Shown: positions 1 to 6,270, numbered from the stretch's first letter. The stretch is DNA of 20,016 nucleotides from RGIG2041 sp045546315 (GCA_045546315.1 JAZQCN010000034.1:1-20016), one strand, 5' to 3'. Notes: generated by a model not told the origin, from the sequence alone. Translations and numbers: made by a program.

Positions 1-1089
1 GGTGGGTTTTACCGCCAGTTTCAAAACACCGTCCTCATAAATCACTTGGTAGTCACTATTTGCACTTTCAAATTTGGCTGCATTTCCCTCGTCCACCGCA
101 GAGGTAAACACAACGGGGGTGTCCGCTGCAGGCGTTTTGTGGGTCATTACCGTGTATTTCTCGGTGCTGGTCAGCACACCCACAATTTCGATGGTTGGCG
201 TGCTGTTGCTGCCGCTATCAAGGCGTATATCCGCTGTTTCGCCGTTGATGTTGGGACTGCCGCTGAGCTGCAGGTTGCCGTTGTAGTTGCTGATACCGTA
301 ATTGCCGCCGATAATGTCGGCGTTGCCGCTGACGGTAAGGCTTGCGTCCAAAGAGTTATGGATGCCATTGTTACTGCCGGAAACAGTACCGCCTGAGACA
401 GTGGCAGAGCCGTTGTTGTAGATGCCATAGTAGCAGCCATCTGTGGCACTGATACTGCCACCATGGACATTAACGGTGCCGTAGTCGTTGTTGATGCCAA
501 AGTAAAGGTTGCCTGTGGCGGCGCTGATGCTGCCACCATAGACATTAACGGTGCCGTAGTCGTTGTTGATGCCATTGCCTATGTTGCCCGTAGCACGGAT
601 GCTGCCACCATAGACATTAACGGTGCCGTGGAAGTTGTCGATAGCTTCGCCAAAGGTGTTTGCGCTATTGGATATTATGCTGCCCGCTTCTTCTTCGGAA
701 CAGTCACAGATATTCAGCGTTGCACCGGCACTGACCTCGATGACATTATATGTGCTGTTTGTGCCGTTTGAAATCGTGTGTCCGTTCAGGCAGAGGTTGA
801 CCGTGCCGGAAATTCTAATGGTTTTGCTGAGAGTCAAATTGCCGGTCAGGTAGTAGTTGCCCGTCTCCAGCTGGATGCCGGCGGCGAATGGCTTCGCATC
901 CTCGCCGTTCCACGCCGTCCAAGTAATAGACTCACAACTTCCCGTGTGGTCTCCGATGTCAGTGTGCGCTGCACCGCAGATTGCGTGAGAGTGTGTCGCC
1001 GGTATTGCAAATGCGGTTGCCGGCATAAGGCTCATCAACATACAAAATGTGAGCAGATATGCCATTAGTTTTGATAACTTTCTTCTCAT
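1..1089 (-). CDS. Secreted repeat protein, beta-helix-like (C-terminus outside window)
   Basis: An uninterrupted minus-strand frame of 363 codons runs from ATG at 1089 off the left edge, so the protein is partial. GGAGG lies 7 bases before the ATG. Residues 1-28 form a signal peptide (MRRK, hydrophobic core, AFA cleavage site), so the product is exported. After a His/Cys-containing segment (HSHAICGAAH) come beta-rich rungs rich in G, N, S and T. Three near-identical copies of GTVNVYGGSI, 24-25 residues apart, are followed by looser rungs (SATVSGGTVSG, LTVSGNADI, LQLSGSPNI). This pattern fits a right-handed beta-helix as found in clostridial surface adhesins and glycan-associated proteins. A surface location is inferred, since any anchor or cell-wall domain would lie beyond the window. 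The exact role is unknown. Confidence is high for the gene and moderate for the fold. Confidence 0.88.
   Translation of the reverse strand, partial: MRRKLSKLMAYLLTFCMLMSLMPATAFAIPATHSHAICGAAHTDIGDHTGSCESITWTAWNGEDAKPFAAGIQLETGNYYLTGNLTLSKTIRISGTVNLCLNGHTISNGTNSTYNVIEVSAGATLNICDCSEEEAGSIISNSANTFGEAIDNFHGTVNVYGGSIRATGNIGNGINNDYGTVNVYGGSISAATGNLYFGINNDYGTVNVHGGSISATDGCYYGIYNNGSATVSGGTVSGSNNGIHNSLDASLTVSGNADIIGGNYGISNYNGNLQLSGSPNINGETADIRLDSGSNSTPTIEIVGVLTSTEKYTVMTHKTPAADTPVVFTSAVDEGNAAKFESANSDYQVIYEDGVLKLAVKPT
451..627 (-). repeat. Three tandem 30-bp coding repeats in the beta-helix gene
   Basis: Near-identical 30-bp blocks encoding GTVNV(Y/H)GGSI lie at 598-627, 526-555 and 451-480, with periods of 72 and 75 bp (24 and 25 codons). 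The linkers also share the codons for GINNDYG. DNA-level identity suggests recent duplication or ongoing homogenisation, so copy number could vary by slippage or recombination. Confidence 0.85.
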
Positions 1090-1121
1090 AATGTTTCCTC
1101 CAAACATCTTTTAGTTTCTTT

Positions 1122-1169
1122 TTAATAATTCTTTATTTCGGGATAACAGCAGATGCCAACCTGTATCAT
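1122..1169 (-). CDS. Candidate 15-residue leader ORF upstream of the beta-helix gene
   Basis: This is a very short ORF, MIQVGICCYPEIKNY then TAA. A perfect AAAGGAGG lies 7 bases before its ATG, which is a stronger site than that of the large gene. It lies between the promoter at 1198-1226 and the beta-helix start at 1089. An inverted repeat, GCAGATG (minus strand 1173-1167) with CATCTGC (1155-1149), places the start codon in a 7-bp hairpin. It could be a regulatory leader peptide or a real microprotein; I recognise no family. Support is ribosome-binding site and position only. Confidence 0.4.
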   Translation of the reverse strand: MIQVGICCYPEIKNY

Positions 1170-1197
1170 CTGCAAACCTCCTTTGAGTTTTTATATA

Positions 1198-1226
1198 ATT
1201 ATATCATTAAATTGTGTTTTTTTCAA
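1198..1226 (-). promoter_or_regulatory. Sigma-A-type promoter of the leader ORF/beta-helix gene
   Basis: On the minus strand, TTGAAA (1226-1221) and TATAAT (1203-1198) are separated by exactly 17 bases. Transcription would start near 1190, leaving an untranslated leader of about 100 bases that carries the short ORF at 1122-1169. Confidence 0.8.
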
Positions 1227-1302
1227 GAATTTGACTGATATTTCAGCGTTTTGACATAAAAAAATAATGGAGTGAGCCGAAAACTCAGTTTTTTGAAAAG
1301 CA

Positions 1303-1347
1303 AAATGCACCGCTTTGACAAAATTTCAAGTCAAAAGCGGTGCATTT
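1303..1347. terminator. Strong hairpin, probable terminator
   Basis: AAATGCACCGCTTTGAC (1303-1319) pairs with 1330-1347 along 17 bp with one bulged base. The minus-strand side is followed by a T-rich tract (TTTTGCTTTT) and the plus side by TTTATTTT, so it could act in either direction. It insulates the beta-helix promoter from transcription coming from the tRNA side. Confidence 0.6.
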
Positions 1348-1483
1348 ATTTTCGAAGATAAGTTTCATTGTGAATTAAGAAAATGTATAAGATGTCTAAT
1401 TTTAACTCAAATAAACGCACATAAAATCACAACGGAACTTTTTTTTGAGAAATCACTCTATTTAAGGCTTTTTGAGCATAGAA

Positions 1484-1521
1484 AAAGAACCGTAACTTTG
1501 TATCAAAATTACGGTTCTTCT
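1484..1521 (-). terminator. Intrinsic terminator downstream of the tRNA-like unit
   Basis: AAGAACCGTAA and its complement TTACGGTTCTT form a stem of about 11 bp, extended by TTT/AAA pairs around a short loop. On the minus strand the stem is followed by TTTTTC, typical of Rho-independent termination. It lies just beyond the tRNA-3'-end-like sequence near 1517-1535. Confidence 0.65.
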
Positions 1522-1690
1522 TTGGTGCAAGTGTCGGGACCGTATATTGCTACGCAATCTACCGTGCTTGTCGACCCAAGCCTGCGGCTTCGGTACCCGT
1601 CTGCGCACCGCTTTGCTAAAAAACTTGCCACCGGCAACTTTTTCTTAACGCAAAACGCCCTCTTAGGGTTCAAGTCCCCTCGGAAGAACA
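1508..1690. other. Degenerate tRNA-like/repeat unit between two terminators
   Basis: No credible protein is encoded here. The minus strand at about 1517-1535 reads GGTCCCGACACTTGCACCA, which matches the 3' end of the neighbouring tRNA-Leu (AGTCCCATCACTCGCACCA) at 14 of 19 positions. On the opposite strand at 1668-1682 there is a T-arm-like GGGTTCAAGTCCC. The outer ends carry the inverted pair GTTCTTC/GAAGAAC. Inside are three small stems with 3-base loops: ATTGC/GCAAT, AAGCC/GGCTT and TTGCC/GGCAA. No complete cloverleaf can be drawn. I read it as a pseudo-tRNA or tRNA-derived interspersed repeat. Confidence 0.4.
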
Positions 1691-1724
1691 AAAAAGGGGT
1701 ATCCTTTCGGATACCCTCTTTTTT
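1691..1724 (-). terminator. Terminator of tRNA-Leu
   Basis: GGGTATCC and GGATACCC form an 8-bp stem with a TTTC loop (on the plus strand), flanked by A-rich and T-rich runs that extend the pairing. On the minus strand it starts 2 bases beyond the tRNA CCA end and finishes in a run of six T. Confidence 0.85.
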
Positions 1725-1726
1725 AT

Positions 1727-1810
1727 TGGTGCGAGTGATGGGACTTGAACCCATACGCCATAAGCACACGCCCCTCAAACGTGCCTGTCTGCCGATTCCA
1801 GCACACTCGC
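1727..1810 (-). tRNA. tRNA-Leu (anticodon GAG)
   Basis: On the minus strand, a 7-bp acceptor GCGAGTG/CACTCGC, discriminator A and an encoded CCA (1729-1727) frame an 84-base class II tRNA. The anticodon stem CACGT/GCGTG encloses the loop TTGAGGG, giving anticodon GAG, which reads CUC and CUU. The T arm is ATGGG-TTCAAGT-CCCAT. A longer variable region (about TGCTTATGGCGT) fits leucine. A consensus promoter lies just upstream and a terminator just downstream, so it is a single-gene transcript. Confidence 0.95.
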
Positions 1811-1823
1811 AAACGACTTGTTT

Positions 1824-1852
1824 ATTATACAGCAAGGAGAGCTGTTTGTCAA
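1824..1852 (-). promoter_or_regulatory. Consensus promoter of tRNA-Leu
   Basis: On the minus strand, TTGACA (1852-1847) and TATAAT (1829-1824) both match consensus perfectly with a 17-base spacer. The start would be near 1817, about 7 bases before the mature tRNA 5' end. Confidence 0.92.
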
Positions 1853-1951
1853 CACTTTTTTTGAAAAAAAATTAAAAATGTGAAATGTAATTTTATGGAT
1901 TTTTGTTTTGCGTCCCTCCATGAATATAATGTAAATTTATAGTGATTCTTC

Positions 1952-1980
1952 TTGCATATGAAATTCGGATGTGTTATCAT
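1952..1980 (+). promoter_or_regulatory. Promoter of the retron non-coding RNA and RT
   Basis: TTGCAT (1952-1957) and TATCAT (1975-1980) are separated by 17 bases. The predicted start, about 1986-1988, lies 5-7 bases before the first base of the a1 strand of the retron RNA. No other good plus-strand promoter lies between here and the RT. Confidence 0.7.
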
Positions 1981-1986
1981 AAAAAC

Positions 1987-2202
1987 ATACTTAACAGATT
2001 CGGCGAATGTATCAGTGTACATCTTGAGTGAAAGCTTGAGAGGAGCAGCGAGTCGCTGCTTTGTTTTTTCTTTTCCGGAGCTTTGTTTCGCTAAAGCGAA
2101 ACGACACCGATTCACGCTTCGGCGAATAACCAATCATTGCATGATTTAAAATTCGCCTACGCTTGTTCATCGGACATTTTGTGATACATCGCCGGGTTTG
2201 TT
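1987..2202 (+). ncRNA. Retron msr-msd non-coding RNA (predicted)
   Basis: A long terminal stem closes this RNA. The a1 strand (1993-2014, core CGGCGAATGTATCA at 2001-2014) pairs with the a2 strand (2182-2202, core TGATACATCGCCG at 2182-2194) in 21 pairs, 18 Watson-Crick and 3 G-U, with one bulged A at 2006/2007. G2015 immediately follows a1, the position used as the 2'-OH branching guanosine in known retrons. Inside are hairpin 1 (2044-2060, 7-bp stem AGCAGCG/CGCTGCT), hairpin 2 (2085-2102, 7-bp stem GTTTCGC/GCGAAAC, loop TAAA) and a long hairpin: CCGAT 2107-2111/ATCGG 2169-2173, GGCGAAT 2121-2127/ATTCGCC 2151-2157, AATCAT 2132-2137/ATGATT 2141-2146. By analogy hairpins 1 and 2 are msr and the long hairpin is the msd template; the boundary is inferred. 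A retron-type RT follows directly. Confidence 0.8.
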
Positions 2203-2225
2203 TTTGTTTTACGAATTGTCGCTGT

Positions 2226-2242
2226 GGGGAGGGGATTTTGTG
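2226..2242 (+). promoter_or_regulatory. RBS and GTG start of the retron RT
   Basis: GGGGAGGGG (2226-2234) lies 5 bases before GTG at 2240. This decides the start over an in-frame TTG at 2198, which lies inside the a2 strand without a ribosome-binding site, and an ATG at 2309, whose only purine-rich upstream sequence is 28 bases away. Confidence 0.75.
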
Positions 2243-3283
2243 CGCGTTGATAAAGACATTGTTGAATTTCATAGAGGAGATATAAATTTTGTAAAAAAAT
2301 TCGGTATTATGGAAGCTACGGATATGGTGCTTGATTTTTATTCTTGTAATCAGCATCCGTTTATATATGATACATATCAGCTTGCAGCTTTTTTCTCTGT
2401 GCGTCACAGCGACCTGTTTCGTACGCTCAGGAATATAAATACCTATTATTCAGATATCCTTCTTCGTAAGCGTGACGGCTCGCCCAGAAGAATTCAAGCA
2501 CCGTACGGCATTTTGAAGATGATGCAAAACTCTGTTTTAAAACGAATCCTGATTTGCTTTCCGATTTCAAAATATGCAACGGCGTATCATGTCGGCGCTC
2601 GAATTCAGAACAACGCAAAGCCGCATGTCGGCAAAAAATTCCTGCTTAAGATTGATTTGAGTGATTTTTTTGGCAGCATCCGCTTTGAGCAGGTGTATTC
2701 AACCGTGTTTAATACAAAATACTTTCCGCGTCATATCGGAACAATGCTTACAGCAATATGTTGCTATCGTGATGTGCTGCCGCAAGGCGCACCGACATCG
2801 CCTGCAATTTCGAATTTGGTTATGCGCCATTTTGATGATACCATAGGCGCTTGGTGTGAAAAACGCGGCATCAGTTACACGCGATATTGTGATGACCTGA
2901 CCTTTTCCGGCAATGCTTCTCTTTATCCGGTGTATGAAAAAGCGAAATCCATGCTGGAGGCAATGGGCTTTGAAATTAATACGCGTAAGACGCATTATAT
3001 TACCCATGCGGCACGCCAAAGCGTTACGGGGCTTACGGTGAATGAGAAGGTGACAGTTTCATCTGCATATAAGCGTCTTTTGCGTCAGGAATGTCATTAT
3101 GCGATTAAGTTTGGCTTGCGGAGTGCGATTCTTTATTCAATGCGTTCTGATTTTATATCTGCAGATGGCGTATTGACAGAGAAGTATCGCAATCATCTTT
3201 TAGGCAGAGTGCGATATGTTTTGCAAATTGAGCCTGAGAATCTGACATTTATCCGATATTTAACCGATTTAAAAAGACTGTAA
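2240..3283 (+). CDS. Retron-type reverse transcriptase
   Basis: The 347-residue protein should copy the msd part of the adjacent RNA into branched msDNA, starting from the 2'-OH of a guanosine. All finger and palm motifs of retron RTs are present in order: the N-terminal KRDGSPRRIQAP block (about 76-87), the retron-specific NAxxH as NAKPH (125-129), the first catalytic Asp in KIDLSDFF (137-144), LPQGAPTSP (180-188), the catalytic YCDD (216-219, where YADD is commoner) and the retron VTG motif in SVTGLTVN (261-268). Length matches stand-alone retron RTs (about 300-400). There is no maturase, endonuclease or protease domain, which argues against a group II intron or a fused effector. The RNA partner lies 38 bases upstream in the same transcript; the next gene downstream is convergent. 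A start at 2240 is preferred on its ribosome-binding site. I cannot assign a retron type. Confidence 0.93.
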   Translation: MRVDKDIVEFHRGDINFVKKFGIMEATDMVLDFYSCNQHPFIYDTYQLAAFFSVRHSDLFRTLRNINTYYSDILLRKRDGSPRRIQAPYGILKMMQNSVLKRILICFPISKYATAYHVGARIQNNAKPHVGKKFLLKIDLSDFFGSIRFEQVYSTVFNTKYFPRHIGTMLTAICCYRDVLPQGAPTSPAISNLVMRHFDDTIGAWCEKRGISYTRYCDDLTFSGNASLYPVYEKAKSMLEAMGFEINTRKTHYITHAARQSVTGLTVNEKVTVSSAYKRLLRQECHYAIKFGLRSAILYSMRSDFISADGVLTEKYRNHLLGRVRYVLQIEPENLTFIRYLTDLKRL

Positions 3284-3320
3284 AAAAAGCAACTGCAATT
3301 TGTTTTTGCAGTTGCTTTTT
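3284..3320. terminator. Bidirectional terminator between RT and trkH
   Basis: A perfect 15-bp stem, AAAAAGCAACTGCAA (3284-3298) with its complement (3306-3320), carries a 7-base loop. T tracts on both sides let it end both the RT transcript and the convergent trkA-trkH transcript. Confidence 0.92.
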
Positions 3321-3324
3321 GAAT

Positions 3325-4767
3325 TTATTTTTTCCAGGCAAGCGGTGAAAAGAAAATCAGCATCGGGAAAATCTCTAATCTGCCTATAAGCATATCCAAG
3401 GTCATAACCAAGGTGGAAAGCGGGGAATAGACGGAGAAATTTTCTATCGGACCAACGCGCGCAAGACCGGGACCGATGTTGTTTATGGTCGCGGCAATGG
3501 CGGTGAAGTTCGTTGTAAAATCCAAATTGTCCAAACTGATAAGCAGCATAGAAACGACAAAAATTGCCATATATGCCGCCATATATACATTCACTGCGCG
3601 TACAGTTTCGTGTGCGATAGGCCTACCGTTCATCGTCAGTTTAACCACTCTGCGCGGATGTATGGAAATGCGAATTTGTTTCACGATGCTCTTAAGCCAA
3701 ATTACAACTCTGGAAACCTTGATACCGCCGCCGGTGCTGCCGGCGCAGGCACCGATGAACATCAACAGCACCAGAATGGTTTTGGAAAATTCCGGCCACA
3801 GGTCGAAGTTTGTCGTGGTATAGCCGGTTGTGGTGATGATGGAGCTGACCTGAAAAGCAGCGTGTTTAATTGTAGCACCGATGCTGTCGAATAAATCGCT
3901 GCGACCCAAGCAGTTCAGAGTAATGCACAGAATCGACGCAAGAATGATTAAAAGATAGGCTTTTGTTTCATCTGCGTGTACAATTTGCCTCCATTTGCGT
4001 GTTAATATGAGGTAGTAGAAGGTGAAGTCTATACCGAACAATATCATAAATATTGTAATAACAATTTGTATATAATCCGAATAGCTTGCAATACTGTCGT
4101 TTGCAACGCCAAAGCCGCCTGTACCCGCTGTGCCGAAGGAAAGCGTCAATGCTTCAAAGAGACTTGCGCCGCCTAAGAGCAACAGTACAACCAGAATTGC
4201 GGTCATGATAATGTACATACCATAGAGCCATTTTGCGCTTGAACCAATTTTGGGGACCAGCTTGCCTACAGCCGGGCCGGTGCTTTCTGCGCGAATCAAA
4301 TGCAGGTTTTCTCCGCCGGCAAGCGGAAGAATTGCCACGAGAAACACAAGCACGCCCATACCGCCAATCCAGTGTGTGAAGCTGCGCCAAAAAAGGATGC
4401 TTTTCGGCAATGCCTCTACATCGGAAAGGATCGACGCACCGGTGGTCGTAAATCCGGAAACTGACTCAAAAAGAGCATCGATATAATTTGGAATCGCCCC
4501 TGAAAAAAAGAAGGGGAAAGCGCCGAAAATACTGATTGTAATCCAGGATGCGGCAACAACGAAGAAGCCTTCCTTTGCATAGATGACCTTGTTTTTCGGG
4601 CGCATCAGAACAAGCGGTAAGCCGCAGGCTAAACACAAAAGAATGCAAAATACAAACAGCATATAGTTTTCTGCGTAAAAAAGCGCACAAATTAAAGGGA
4701 GCAGCAGGCAGGCGGCTTCGATACAGAGCACCCAGCCAAGTATATGAAGTATAAAACGGTAGTTCAT
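3325..4767 (-). CDS. trkH: Potassium uptake protein TrkH (membrane channel subunit)
   Basis: This 480-residue integral membrane protein forms the K+ translocation pore of the Trk/Ktr system. Four pore-loop repeats of the SKT superfamily can be seen, each with its selectivity-filter glycine: SGFTTTGAS (104-112), TAGTGGFG (213-220), ITTTGYTT (311-318) and NNIGPG (429-434). Many hydrophobic segments separate them, and GSTGGGIK (343-350) is typical of TrkH. It is complete and of normal length. Its ATG lies 13 bases after the trkA stop, with GAGGT upstream, so the two genes form one operon encoding channel and cytoplasmic gate. KtrB is the nearest alternative name; the length and N-terminal segments favour TrkH. 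Confidence 0.95.
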   Translation of the reverse strand: MNYRFILHILGWVLCIEAACLLLPLICALFYAENYMLFVFCILLCLACGLPLVLMRPKNKVIYAKEGFFVVAASWITISIFGAFPFFFSGAIPNYIDALFESVSGFTTTGASILSDVEALPKSILFWRSFTHWIGGMGVLVFLVAILPLAGGENLHLIRAESTGPAVGKLVPKIGSSAKWLYGMYIIMTAILVVLLLLGGASLFEALTLSFGTAGTGGFGVANDSIASYSDYIQIVITIFMILFGIDFTFYYLILTRKWRQIVHADETKAYLLIILASILCITLNCLGRSDLFDSIGATIKHAAFQVSSIITTTGYTTTNFDLWPEFSKTILVLLMFIGACAGSTGGGIKVSRVVIWLKSIVKQIRISIHPRRVVKLTMNGRPIAHETVRAVNVYMAAYMAIFVVSMLLISLDNLDFTTNFTAIAATINNIGPGLARVGPIENFSVYSPLSTLVMTLDMLIGRLEIFPMLIFFSPLAWKK

Positions 4768-4780
4768 TCGGGTGTTACCT

Positions 4781-6139
4781 CTATTCTAAAATATCGCTGA
4801 TGTCTTTGTGACCGGTGTCGGTTGTTACAACAATGACCGTATCGCGTGACTTGATGATATCACGACCGCGCGGAATAATGATTTTGCCGCCGCGGTTGAT
4901 GCAGGCAATCAAAACATTGCTCTTCAGGCTGAGCTTTTCAATCGGCGTGTCTGCAATCGGTGAGTTTTCCAAAATGCGGAACTCGAGCGCTTCCGCTTTG
5001 CCGCCGAGAATGTAATGCAAAGTCTCAATATTGCTGTCTAAAGAGTTTTTCATGGCGCGCACATAGCGGACGATGTACTCAGCGGTAATGTTTTTAGGGT
5101 AGACCATTGTATCGAGGTTTAGATTGTCGATAACCTCGTCGTAGGCGATTCTGTTTACTTTGGTAATCAGCTTAGCATTTGTCTTTGTTTTGGCAAACAG
5201 GGAAAGCAAAATGTTTTCCTCATCGATGTTTGTCAGAGCAACAAAGGACTCGACGCTCTCTAAGCCCGCTTCTATGAGAAGGTGGTTGTCTGTGCCGTCG
5301 CCGTGCAGAATTGTAGCCTTTGGCAAAAGGTCACAGAGCTCGTCGCAGCGCTTTGAATTCTGCTCGATGATTTTTACATCGATGCCGGACTGCGTCAAAA
5401 GATCTGCCAGATAGTAAGATGTATCACCGCCGCCGACAATCATTGTGTCTTTTACGCGGTTTGTTTTTACACCGATTTTTTTGAAGAAATCCACGCCGTT
5501 TTTAATGGTGGAAACGATGCTGACCGCATCGCCGCTTTTTAATACAAAGTCACCGCGGGGTATGAAAGCGTCATCGCCGCGTTCAACGCCGCAAACCAAA
5601 ACATCACAGTGCAGCTTGGATGCAATCGACGATACGACCATATTATCCAACACGGAATCCTCTGCGATGCGGAATTTTAATATTTCGACCTTGCCGCGGG
5701 CAAAGGTGTCGATTTGAATGGCAGAAGGGAAGCGGAGTACACGCGCCATTTCCTTTGCCGCTGCCTGTTCCGGATTGATAATCATGGCAAGACCTAAATC
5801 GTCTTTGAAAAGGCTGAGCGTCTTGCTGTATTCCGGCTTGCGCACTCTGGCGATTGCCTGACAAGGGCTGAGTCTTTGCGCAAATATACAAGACAGCATA
5901 TTGACCTCGTCGGACTGTGTTACGGCGATCAGCAAATCAGCCTCTTCAATGCCTGCTTGCGTGAGGGTATCTACATTGCCGCAGCTGCCGCAAACGCCCA
6001 TAACATCATATTGGTTTACGAGCATTTCGATTATTTCGGGATTAATGTCTATAATAGTAATATTGTGTTCATTTTCATGGCTGAGTCGTTCCGTCAGCTT
6101 TTGACCAACCTTGCCGCAGCCTGCAATGATTATATTCAT
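4781..6139 (-). CDS. trkA: Trk system regulatory subunit TrkA (two RCK domains)
   Basis: This 452-residue cytoplasmic protein binds nucleotides and gates the TrkH channel. It has two RCK halves. The first has a Rossmann GCGKVG (7-12) with an acidic residue (D31) at the end of beta-2, the position that binds the NAD ribose. The second begins with GGGDTSYYLA (236-245) and E259. A TrkA-C domain follows each half (about 140-215 and 370-450). The ATG at 6139 is preferred over one at 6157 because AGGAG (6151-6147) lies 7 bases upstream of it and falls inside the longer version. First gene of the operon, with a good promoter at 6184-6212. Confidence 0.95.
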   Translation of the reverse strand: MNIIIAGCGKVGQKLTERLSHENEHNITIIDINPEIIEMLVNQYDVMGVCGSCGNVDTLTQAGIEEADLLIAVTQSDEVNMLSCIFAQRLSPCQAIARVRKPEYSKTLSLFKDDLGLAMIINPEQAAAKEMARVLRFPSAIQIDTFARGKVEILKFRIAEDSVLDNMVVSSIASKLHCDVLVCGVERGDDAFIPRGDFVLKSGDAVSIVSTIKNGVDFFKKIGVKTNRVKDTMIVGGGDTSYYLADLLTQSGIDVKIIEQNSKRCDELCDLLPKATILHGDGTDNHLLIEAGLESVESFVALTNIDEENILLSLFAKTKTNAKLITKVNRIAYDEVIDNLNLDTMVYPKNITAEYIVRYVRAMKNSLDSNIETLHYILGGKAEALEFRILENSPIADTPIEKLSLKSNVLIACINRGGKIIIPRGRDIIKSRDTVIVVTTDTGHKDISDILE

Positions 6140-6183
6140 ATAAGCTCTCCTGTTCATAGATTGTGCTATAGATTGCAGAACAC

Positions 6184-6212
6184 ATTATAGCACCATGTAC
6201 AAATAAAATCAA
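6184..6212 (-). promoter_or_regulatory. Promoter of trkA-trkH
   Basis: On the minus strand, TTGATT (6212-6207) and TATAAT (6189-6184) have a 17-base spacer. The start near 6177 gives a leader of about 38 bases to the ATG at 6139. Confidence 0.8.
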
Positions 6213-6224
6213 TAGAAATAATGA

Positions 6225-6252
6225 AATGCCGGAACATTGCTGCTCCGGCATT
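6225..6252 (-). terminator. Terminator of trmL-degV
   Basis: A 9-bp stem AATGCCGGA/TCCGGCATT with a 10-base loop lies 19 bases beyond the degV stop. On the minus strand it is followed by TTTCATTATTT. Confidence 0.75.
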
Positions 6253-6270
6253 TTGTCAGACACTTTAAAA

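Noticed and set aside
1315..1875. Plus-strand ORF of 186 codons
   Set aside because: It runs through hairpin terminators, the tRNA-like unit, the tRNA-Leu gene and its promoter. Its C-terminal part is the familiar false translation of an antisense tRNA. It has no ribosome-binding site.
1849..2133. Minus-strand ORF of 94 codons over the retron RNA and promoter
   Set aside because: It has no family resemblance or ribosome-binding site, and it overlaps the structured RNA in antisense.
2198..2239. TTG at 2198 as the RT start
   Set aside because: It lies inside the a2 pairing strand and has no SD sequence. GTG at 2240 has GGGGAGGGG at good spacing.
2240..3283. RT as group II intron, diversity-generating retroelement or CRISPR-associated RT
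   Set aside because: There is no maturase or endonuclease domain, no intron domain V-like hairpin, no template/variable repeat pair and no CRISPR array or cas gene in the window. NAxxH and VTG motifs point to retrons.
6139..6157. Longer trkA start at 6157
   Set aside because: The AGGAG ribosome-binding site for the ATG at 6139 would lie inside the coding region, and the TrkA family begins with MNIIIAG-like sequence.
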